10,825 nt of DNA from JBLHKE01 sp047619485 (GTDB lineage: Bacteria > Verrucomicrobiota > Verrucomicrobiia > Verrucomicrobiales > DEV007), in contig JBLHKE010000211.1 in assembly GCA_047619485.1 (NCBI GenBank), forward strand, positions 1-10,825, written 5' to 3'. The notes below the pieces were generated by a model. The model saw nothing but the letters and a program-made list of their open reading frames with translations, did no database searches and had not been told where the DNA came from. Within the stretch, counting starts at the first letter, position 1, and each line of letters starts with the position of its first letter. Made by a program: the position numbers and the translations under genes. Positions 5,736-10,825 of the stretch are shown here, piece by piece.

Positions 5736-6809
5736 CTAATTCTCTCCATTGGCGAATGGGTAGTCCGTGTAGCCCTCCGGCCCATCTCCATAGAATGTCT
5801 CCAGGTTCGGTTCATTCAGTTCTGTTCCGCTCGCGAACCTCCCCACCAAATCCGGGTTCGCAATGAACTGTTGGCCCCACGATGCGGCATCGGCTTCTGC
5901 CGATTCGATCAGGTCTTCCGCTGTCTGCTGGTCGAGTCCCTCGTTCACGATAAACGCCCCACCAAATTCCTTCTTCATCATCGAACCGAGTCGTGGCGAG
6001 TCGTTGTTCTCACGGGCGAAAAGAAAGGCGAGGCTGCGCTTGCCGCATTCGCGGGCGAGGTAGCCGAAGATTCCGCCGAGGTCGGAGTCGCCCATGTCGT
6101 GGGCGTCGCCGCGCGGGGCGAGGTGCAGACCTACTTTGTCGGCTCCCCAGACACTGACGACGGCATCGACGACTTCCAACATGAGACGCGCGCGGTTTTC
6201 GATCGAACCGCCGTATTCATCGGTGCGCTGGTTGGTGCTGTCTTGGAGGAATTGATCGAGCAGGTAACCGTTGGCGCCATGGATCTCGACGCCGTCAAAT
6301 CCAGCTCGCTTGGCGTTCTCTGCACCGTGTTTGAATTGTTCGATGATCGCCGGGATCTCATCCAGATCGAGTGCGCGCGGGGTTTCGAAATTTTTCATCG
6401 GCCGCACCAGGCTGAGGTGCCCGTCGGGCTTCACTGCACTCGGGGCAACTGGCAGCTTCCCATCGAGATAGATCGGATCCGAAATACGACCGACATGCCA
6501 AAGCTGCAGGATGATACGGCCGCCGGCGGCGTGGACGCGTTCGGTGACCAGTTGCCAACCCTCCACTTGCGCGTCCGACCAGATACCTGGCGTATTCGGG
6601 TAGCCGACGCCCATCGGATCGACTGAGGTCGCCTCGGAAATGATGAGTCCAGCGGAGGCGCGCTGCTCGTAGTATTCTCCCATCAACTCGTTTGGCACGC
6701 GACCTTCGCTGGCTCGGCAGCGGGTCAGCGGAGACATGATCATACGGTTCGGTAGCTCCCACGCTCCGATTTTGACTGGCTGGTGAAGGATAGATTCGTT
6801 TTTGCTCAT
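5736..6809 (-). CDS. Old yellow enzyme family alkene reductase (NemA-like)
   Basis: This is an FMN-dependent NAD(P)H flavoprotein of the old yellow enzyme family, which reduces activated C=C bonds of enones, maleimides or nitro compounds in the cytoplasm. From the chosen start it has 357 residues; family members are about 350-370. Visible landmarks are PNRMIMSPLTRCRA, the strand IILQLWHVGR, the substrate-binding pair and proton donor in VEIHGANGYLLDQFL (H177, N180, Y182) and DEYGGSIENRARL. The family C-terminus is IANPDLVGRF ... FYGDGPEGYTDYPF. The segment at about 230-310 is divergent: the usual phosphate-binding 'FGRPFIANPD' reads WGQQFIANPD, so Arg is Gln. The frame opens at 6836, but the ATG at 6809 fits the family start (MSKNESILHQPVKIG) and the promoter. 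It is divergent from an ArsR gene. Confidence 0.93.
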   Translation of the reverse strand: MSKNESILHQPVKIGAWELPNRMIMSPLTRCRASEGRVPNELMGEYYEQRASAGLIISEATSVDPMGVGYPNTPGIWSDAQVEGWQLVTERVHAAGGRIILQLWHVGRISDPIYLDGKLPVAPSAVKPDGHLSLVRPMKNFETPRALDLDEIPAIIEQFKHGAENAKRAGFDGVEIHGANGYLLDQFLQDSTNQRTDEYGGSIENRARLMLEVVDAVVSVWGADKVGLHLAPRGDAHDMGDSDLGGIFGYLARECGKRSLAFLFARENNDSPRLGSMMKKEFGGAFIVNEGLDQQTAEDLIESAEADAASWGQQFIANPDLVGRFASGTELNEPNLETFYGDGPEGYTDYPFANGEN

Positions 6810-6879
6810 TGTTCGATTTTGATCGAACTTAATCAAACTCGCGATCCCGTCAATAGATTGTTTGATCTAAATCGAACAA
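6809..6879. promoter_or_regulatory. Paired operators and promoter between alkene reductase and arsR
   Basis: Two related inverted repeats lie between the divergent genes. Operator 1 is TTGTTCGAT-tttg-ATCGAACTT (6809-6830), with perfect inner arms GTTCGAT/ATCGAAC. Operator 2 is TTGTTTGAT-ctaa-ATCGAACAA (6858-6879), with one mismatch between its arms. Each has a 4-base centre, and the centres are 49 bp apart. On the minus strand, TTGACG (6853-6848) and TAAGTT (6831-6826) are spaced 16 bases and form a good reductase promoter whose -10 overlaps operator 1. Operator 2 ends 24 bases before the arsR start at 6904. Binding by the ArsR protein would therefore silence the reductase and probably arsR itself. 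The repeats are directly visible; the binding is inferred. Confidence 0.75.
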
Positions 6880-6903
6880 TCGTCCACAATGAGGCACGCG
6901 ACG

Positions 6904-7215
6904 ATGGCTACCAGCAAGATCTATCACCACCCAAAATTGAAGTCGGTGACGCTCCCGTTTGCGATGCAGGCGCTGGCAGATTCGTGCCGTCTCGCCATCG
7001 TGCGACAGATGTTAGAGCAGCCGGAACACGAGTTCGCCTGCAACGAATTCGAACTCGATCTCGGCAAGGCAACGGTGTCCCATCACTTTGAAACCCTGCG
7101 CGAAGCCGGGATCATCGAGAGCCGGGTGGAGGGAAGGAAATGTCTCTCATCGCTGCGACTGAAGGAATTCGAGAAGCGCTTCCCAGGTTTGCTCGACTTG
7201 GTGGGGAAAACCTAA
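6904..7215 (+). CDS. ArsR/SmtB-family winged-helix repressor
   Basis: This is a small winged-helix DNA-binding protein, probably the repressor of the divergent alkene reductase gene. The 103-residue product shows the ArsR pattern: LPFAMQALADSCRLAIVRQML (helices 1-2) and the recognition helix KATVSHHFETLREAGII (55-71). The wing follows with ESRVEGRKCLSSLRL. The metal-site ELCVCDL motif of ArsR and SmtB is absent, and that position reads EFACNEFEL. Three cysteines (C28, C46, C80) could serve as electrophile-sensing thiols, which would suit control of an enone reductase, but that is inference. An ATG at 6889 also opens the frame. I prefer 6904 because GAGG at 6891-6894 sits 9 bases before it and because it gives the normal length. 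Homologues with this layout commonly regulate a neighbouring oxidoreductase. Confidence 0.88.
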   Translation: MATSKIYHHPKLKSVTLPFAMQALADSCRLAIVRQMLEQPEHEFACNEFELDLGKATVSHHFETLREAGIIESRVEGRKCLSSLRLKEFEKRFPGLLDLVGKT

Positions 7216-7258
7216 CCTCCTGTCTCACCCAAAGGTGGCGGAAACCAGACTGAGCCCA

Positions 7259-7287
7259 ACTCGGTTGCAAGCTGATCCGAACCGAGT
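7259..7287. repeat. 8-bp stem-loop between arsR and transposase
   Basis: ACTCGGTT (7259-7266) and AACCGAGT (7280-7287) form a perfect 8-bp inverted repeat around a 13-base loop. It lies 43 bases after the arsR stop and 11 bases beyond the transposase stop, between converging genes. No T-tract follows on either strand. It may act as a weak bidirectional terminator, or be the downstream palindrome of the transposase element. It does not share sequence with the hairpin at the transposase start. Confidence 0.45.
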
Positions 7288-7298
7288 CGCTAGGCGCA

Positions 7299-8303
7299 TC
7301 AACCGCTCGGCTTGACCGACCGGACACGCAGCCCCCGCCCCGCCCACATATCTCCCCACCCAGCGCCACCTAACATCCGCCGCGCGCCGCCCTTCTGCCC
7401 CTCCGCAGAATTCTCTCGCAGCACGGCAATAACCGATTCCACAAACGATTCACGCCCAACCGCAAATCCGTCGCTGAGGTAGCGCACCTGGCAGCGCAAC
7501 AGCTGCGCCAACGACAACTTCCCTCCCGCAGCCCACACCTTCGCCACTTCCACACGTGACAGCCCGACTCGCGTCGCACTCTCCTCGCCGATGCCGAACA
7601 GGATCTTCCTGTAGCGAGGCCCGATATCCCCCCAGTGCGCCTTCGGCTTCAGATCTACCAACACACCAGATAGCCCGCGCCGCGCCGCTCGATCCCCCGC
7701 CACAGCCTCGCCATAGCCACACCAGCGGTAGTCCTTAGGGTCATCCACCATCCCAGCTCTAACAGAATTCAAATCGATGTATGCCGCCACCTTCAAAAGC
7801 GAGTTCCAGTGACCCTCCACGATCACACTCTTAAACCGCGACTCCCACAGCACGCCGACACGCTCGTGTTCACGATTGAACCACAGCGTGAACTTCTGCT
7901 TCAACGTCTTCATGAACTCGCTCAAGTCCCACATGCGCTTCACGTAGCGGGCACGCAAATCTTGCAACACCCGCCCACCGTGTCGCTTCGCCTCCGCGAA
8001 CTCCCACTCGATCGCAATCATCTGCTCGGCTGAATAGAGATCACGGCATCGCTCCAATATCTCGGCATCACCCGGTTCGGCCTCCGGTCGCGGTGGCACC
8101 TCGACAAGCACATGGAAGTGGTTCGAGAGTATAGTCCAAGTCAAGACCCTAACCCCAGAGAATGCCTCCACCTGCCGCAGAACCTTACGAAACACATCCC
8201 GCTCATGTTCATGGAACACAAAATTACGATCCACCACCCGACTTAAGCAGTGGTAGTGGGAACTCGATGCCAGAGCAGGCAGAATTGATCTCGGTCTAGG
8301 CAT
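7299..8303 (-). CDS. REP-associated tyrosine transposase-like (Y1/HUH) protein
   Basis: This is a single-strand DNA transposase of the IS200/RAYT Y1 class, which cuts at palindromic hairpins using an HUH metal site and one tyrosine. The N-terminus reads HYHCLSRVVDRNFVFHEHE. The HUH motif is in LSNHFHVLVEVP (H62, H64). The Y1-fold continues with FMKTLKQKFTLWFNREH, VLWESRFKSVIVEG and AAYIDLNSVRAGMV, where Y175 is the likely nucleophile because the analogous 'DYIYINPVKHG' Tyr is catalytic in the E. coli RAYT. About 130 extra residues, basic and Arg/Gly-rich at the very end, follow the core. This marks the longer bacterial subgroup, not classical 140-residue IS200 TnpA. The frame is intact. It starts inside a hairpin (8299-8329). 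No homologous flanking ends define it as a mobile insertion, so it may be a domesticated single copy. Confidence 0.85.
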   Translation of the reverse strand: MPRPRSILPALASSSHYHCLSRVVDRNFVFHEHERDVFRKVLRQVEAFSGVRVLTWTILSNHFHVLVEVPPRPEAEPGDAEILERCRDLYSAEQMIAIEWEFAEAKRHGGRVLQDLRARYVKRMWDLSEFMKTLKQKFTLWFNREHERVGVLWESRFKSVIVEGHWNSLLKVAAYIDLNSVRAGMVDDPKDYRWCGYGEAVAGDRAARRGLSGVLVDLKPKAHWGDIGPRYRKILFGIGEESATRVGLSRVEVAKVWAAGGKLSLAQLLRCQVRYLSDGFAVGRESFVESVIAVLRENSAEGQKGGARRMLGGAGWGDMWAGRGLRVRSVKPSG

Positions 8304-8329
8304 ACATAATTCCTGGACGTAAGTATGCC
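8299..8329. repeat. Hairpin covering the transposase start codon
   Basis: GGCATAC (8299-8305) and GTATGCC (8323-8329) are perfect 7-bp arms around a 17-base centre. Two more pairs are possible inside after one A-A mismatch. The transposase ATG (8303-8301 on the minus strand) lies within one arm. RAYT-class transposases recognise palindromic REP hairpins, so this could be a cleavage site, an autoregulatory site, or an RNA hairpin that masks the start. Confidence 0.5.
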
Positions 8330-8451
8330 ATATTGCAAAGACTTTCTTGTGAGATACAGAATTCGACCACCTCAGAATCGGTTCCGGGCAGATGGCTTTG
8401 ATTGTGCTACTCGAAGTTCCCTAAATTGGCAAAATAGGTAAGTTGCCTAAA

Positions 8452-9354
8452 TCAATCGACCATCGGGTAGCCATCCCTCCTCGTCAGTCCCCGGTAGAAG
8501 TCGGCTAGATTTTCAGTCATCGGACCTGATTCACCTCCGTTGAAAATCGTGTCGTCGATGCGTGTGACGGCGACGATCTCTCCCATCGTGCCGGTGCAGA
8601 ATACTTCGTCGGACTGATGGATTTCCGCTGCGGGGATGTCGCGGATTTCTAGCGGGATGTTCTGCTCGGCACACATCTTGATGATGGTATCGCGGGTGAT
8701 GCCGGTGGGGCAGGCCTTGGTCGTGGAGGTGTGGATGGTTCCGTCTTTTACCAAGAAAATGTGGGTGGCGTTGGTCTCGGCGAGGTTGCCTTTGGTATCG
8801 AGCATGAGGGCATCGTCCGCCCCGGCGTCGTTGGCTTCGAGCTTGGCGAGGATCGAGGTGAGCTGGTTACTAGAGTGGATGCGCTGGTCGAGGACGTCTG
8901 CGAAGGGGCGACGCTGAAGGGCGGTGATGAGGTGTAGCCCAGCGGTGTCATAGACTGGCGCTTTGTGTTCGGCGAGGATAATGAGCGAACAGCCTGCGGT
9001 GTTGATACGCGGATCGAGGCCTGAGGTGTACTTAAGCCCTCGCGAGAGGGTGAGGCGGACGTGGACGGCGTCGCGCATCCGGTTGCCCGCTAGCGTCTGT
9101 CTCAAGGCTTCGATGATCTCCTCCCGATCGGGTACGCCGTCGTAGCGGAGCATCTCAGCGCTTTTGAAAAGACGGTCGAGGTGTTCCTCCAACTTGAAGA
9201 TTTTGCCATCGTAGAGGCGCAGCCCCTCCCAGCAGGCATCGCCATTCTGCACTGTGGAATCGAACGGGCTAACGCCGGCCTCGTCGCGATGCACTAACTT
9301 ACCGTTGATGTAGACGATGAGATCCTTGTTCTTGGGGTCGTAGGTCTGGAGCAT
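8452..9354 (-). CDS. Class IV PLP aminotransferase homologue lacking the catalytic lysine
   Basis: This is a fold-type IV pyridoxal-phosphate protein related to branched-chain aminotransferase (IlvE), D-amino-acid aminotransferase and ADC lyase. The 300-residue length is normal. Visible parts are IVYINGKLVHRDEAGVSPFD (13-32), the WEGLRLYDG loop, the acidic cofactor contact in NLAETNATHIF (E193), the phosphate-binding CPTGITRDTI (215-224) and the late VFCTGTMGEIVAVTRIDD block. At the position where class IV enzymes carry the Schiff-base lysine (K-x-x-N-x-L or K-x-x-x-N-Y-L), this protein has RIHSSNQL: His160, with Asn163 kept. The codon is CAC, so it is not a single-base slip from Lys. I recall related proteins with 'IHHNN' here, so it may be a lineage trait. 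It lies 89 bases after the M24 peptidase gene on the same strand and could be co-transcribed. Confidence 0.88.
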   Translation of the reverse strand: MLQTYDPKNKDLIVYINGKLVHRDEAGVSPFDSTVQNGDACWEGLRLYDGKIFKLEEHLDRLFKSAEMLRYDGVPDREEIIEALRQTLAGNRMRDAVHVRLTLSRGLKYTSGLDPRINTAGCSLIILAEHKAPVYDTAGLHLITALQRRPFADVLDQRIHSSNQLTSILAKLEANDAGADDALMLDTKGNLAETNATHIFLVKDGTIHTSTTKACPTGITRDTIIKMCAEQNIPLEIRDIPAAEIHQSDEVFCTGTMGEIVAVTRIDDTIFNGGESGPMTENLADFYRGLTRRDGYPMVD

Positions 9355-9443
9355 GGGTGTTGGACTGGAAGTGGTAGGTTTGGTCTGAAGAGCAGGGGCG
9401 ATTCAGGCTCGAGCTTTGGGGAGTTGAAGTTGGCATTGAAATC

Positions 9444-10568
9444 CTACCGGCAGCCCACACCGAGTTCGATCAAATCTGGAGACTGAAGAGTTAGGTTGGA
9501 AGTTCCATCCGCGGTGACGATGACGACGTCTTCGGTGCGCACACCGAAACCGTTTTCTAGATAGATCCCGGGCTCAACGGTGAAGGCCATGCCAGGTTCC
9601 AGACGTGTCTCCGGAGTTTTCTGCGATAGGTTCAGATCCGGATCGTGGGTTTCGAGGCCGATGCTGTGGCCGAGGCCATGGGTGAAGCCTCTGCCATGCC
9701 CAGCGTCGGTGATGATGCTGCGTGCGATCTGATCGATCTCGTGCGTGCTGACACCTGGCCGCATGGCGGCGATGGCGGATTTCTGGGCTTCGCTGACCGT
9801 GCCGTAGATGTCGCGCATCTGATCGGTGGCTTTCCCCAGGCAGATGGTGCGCGTCATGTCGGAGGCATAGCCTTGGTAGACGATGCCGAGATCGATCAGC
9901 AGCATCTGATCCTGCTCGATGATGGTTTGGTCTGGCAGGTGGTGGATCTCCCAAGCATTCGCACCAGTGGCGACGATCGGCATGAAGGCATAGCGATCGA
10001 CCTCTTCGTTCTCCGCCATCTCTGCAAGGATGATTCCCTGCACCGCGCGCTCGCTCATGCCGGGACGGATCTGCGGCAGGACGGTATTGAAGATGGCCTC
10101 GTTGATACGCTGGGATTTTTCTAACAGGGCTATTTCGGCCGGCGACTTGATCTGGCGGACATCCTCGATCACCGCAGCTGGCACGAGGGTGTACGGCGCG
10201 AAGTCTGCTTGCTGGCCGAGGAACTCACCGTGGGGCATTGATCGATCGATGCCGAGTTTTAGCGGAGTGGCCGGGAGCCGTCTCTTGATCGCCTCAGACG
10301 GTTTCGGCGAAGTCGAGAGTTCGATACTCGATCCGAGAGCGTCGCACTGCTCCTCTGCCCATGGAAGAGTACGGAAGGAGGTGTAGAGGACAAGATCATC
10401 GGCAGTCAGAAGGACGGTGCGCGGCTCGCCTCGGAATCCGCTCACGTAGCGGACGTTGGCAGCGTTTGTGCTGATCAGAGCATCGAGGCCGAGCTCAGTC
10501 ATGGCCGCGCGAGTGCGCGCGAGGCGGTCTGACATTTCCGCTGGGGCAAAACTGGTGGAATCGGACAT
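9444..10568 (-). CDS. M24-family Xaa-Pro peptidase (PepP/PepQ-like)
   Basis: This is a dinuclear metallopeptidase of the 'pita-bread' M24 family, probably an aminopeptidase P or prolidase that releases residues next to proline in cytoplasmic peptides. The 374 residues comprise a creatinase-like N-terminal domain (about 12-135, with GLDALISTNAANVRYVSGF) and the catalytic domain (about 145-370). All five metal ligands are visible: D226 and D237 in LLIDLGIVYQGYASDMTRT, H301 in THGLGHSIGLETHD, E332 in TVEPGIY and E346 in VRTEDVV. The supporting histidines H210, H297 and H308 are also present. The ATG at 10568 is the first in frame; an ATG 11 codons later (10535) is an alternative. No close Shine-Dalgarno is seen, since GGAGG lies about 17 bases upstream. 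Substrate cannot be assigned exactly. Confidence 0.93.
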   Translation of the reverse strand: MSDSTSFAPAEMSDRLARTRAAMTELGLDALISTNAANVRYVSGFRGEPRTVLLTADDLVLYTSFRTLPWAEEQCDALGSSIELSTSPKPSEAIKRRLPATPLKLGIDRSMPHGEFLGQQADFAPYTLVPAAVIEDVRQIKSPAEIALLEKSQRINEAIFNTVLPQIRPGMSERAVQGIILAEMAENEEVDRYAFMPIVATGANAWEIHHLPDQTIIEQDQMLLIDLGIVYQGYASDMTRTICLGKATDQMRDIYGTVSEAQKSAIAAMRPGVSTHEIDQIARSIITDAGHGRGFTHGLGHSIGLETHDPDLNLSQKTPETRLEPGMAFTVEPGIYLENGFGVRTEDVVIVTADGTSNLTLQSPDLIELGVGCR

Positions 10569-10643
10569 GAGATGGGTAGTAAGCGCCTCCGCTGATCCAG
10601 TTCAATCGTTGAATCTGAAAAAGAGAGTCAGCTATCGACCAGC

Positions 10644-10682
10644 TTATTTCCTGACAAGCCCTAAGGGGTTGTCAGGAAATAA
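10644..10682. repeat. Long perfect palindrome, first copy of a repeated unit
   Basis: TTATTTCCTGACAA (10644-10657) and TTGTCAGGAAATAA (10669-10682) are perfect 14-bp arms. The 11-base centre GCCCTAAGGGG adds a CCC/GGG pairing after one G-G mismatch, leaving only TAA as loop. It lies 76 bases upstream of the peptidase start. Its left half recurs 160 bases further on (10804-10825). The symmetry and repetition point to a dispersed palindromic element or transposon end, not a one-off terminator. Confidence 0.75.
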
Positions 10683-10803
10683 GTCATACAAAGATGCGCA
10701 GAAATTTTAGCCAGCACCAAGGCAGATTTCAGCGATTATAGCGGGCTATTTGAGTTGGAAGCTAACGCGGGTGATGGCCAAAATAACCAGCAGATTGTAG
10801 GAG
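10683..10803. other. Spacer between two palindrome copies
   Basis: The 121 bases between the copies hold no gene with a start codon. One plus-strand frame stays open without ATG (ILASTKADFSDYSG, then LFELEANAGDGQNN) and ends in a TGA inside the second repeat copy. It may be the tail of a decayed gene or chance. Confidence 0.3.
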
Positions 10804-10825
10804 TTATTTACTGACAAGCCCTAAG
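10804..10825. repeat. Second palindrome copy, cut by the window end
   Basis: The last 22 bases match 10644-10665 except for one base (A instead of C at 10810). The copy is in direct orientation, 160 bases from the first. The right arm would lie beyond the window, so whether the palindrome is complete is unknown. Confidence 0.7.

Noticed and set aside
5871..6626. A 251-codon plus-strand open frame opposite the alkene reductase
   Set aside because: It is antisense to a well-supported OYE gene with intact motifs. The translation shows no recognisable domain and is explained by codon bias on the other strand.
7259..8329. The hairpins at 7259-7287 and 8299-8329 as the two ends of one insertion sequence
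   Set aside because: Their sequences are unrelated, and no direct repeats or matching ends could be found, so element boundaries cannot be drawn.
8428..8447. GGCAA/TTGCC inverted repeat after the aminotransferase stop as a terminator
   Set aside because: The stem is only 5 bp with a mismatch beyond it, and no T-run follows in the minus-strand direction.
9645..10124. A 159-codon plus-strand open frame opposite the M24 peptidase
   Set aside because: It is a shadow of a gene with all five metal ligands intact and has no independent support.

Overview
The window looks like chromosomal DNA of a GC-rich bacterium, most likely from Verrucomicrobiota. This is an inference from three things: the style of the sucC/sucD proteins, start codons that mostly lack a Shine-Dalgarno sequence, and remnants of secreted-protein C-terminal modules of the 'ASSDLQTW ... 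FYRL' kind that are abundant in that phylum. No rRNA, tRNA or CRISPR array is visible.

Layout. (1) 1-2427: a strong sigma70-like promoter (136-164) drives sucC-sucD, the two subunits of succinyl-CoA synthetase, followed by two tandem stem-loops. (2) 2479-3500: a small unknown gene overlaps the start of a second frame that appears cut short. Facing it tail-to-tail is a vapBC-type toxin-antitoxin operon with a possible intrinsic terminator. (3) 3501-5735: a 2.2-kb gene graveyard with no intact gene. It holds a broken minus-strand frame, a contractile-tail sheath pseudogene with an in-frame amber codon, a 48-residue secreted-protein C-terminus in another frame, and an N-terminally missing LRR-like remnant that begins directly after the stop of the next gene. 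(4) 5736-7215: an old yellow enzyme (alkene reductase) divergent from an ArsR-type repressor gene. Between them lie two near-identical inverted repeats, one overlapping the reductase promoter. This is a self-contained regulated module. (5) 7259-8329: a REP-associated-tyrosine-transposase-like (RAYT) HUH transposase. A hairpin covers its start codon and another lies beyond its 3' end. (6) 8452-10568: two minus-strand enzyme genes, an M24-family Xaa-Pro-type peptidase followed by a class IV PLP aminotransferase homologue that has His where related enzymes carry the catalytic Lys. (7) 10644-10825: a long palindrome whose left half recurs 160 bp downstream at the window edge.

The housekeeping ends (sucCD; peptidase and aminotransferase) flank an accessory stretch. 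A toxin-antitoxin pair, tail-sheath debris, truncated secreted-protein pieces and a RAYT suggest repeated insertion and decay. The points most worth a second look are the lysine-less class IV aminotransferase, the OYE/ArsR operator pair with three cysteines in the repressor, the amber-interrupted sheath gene, and the 160-bp-spaced palindromes.
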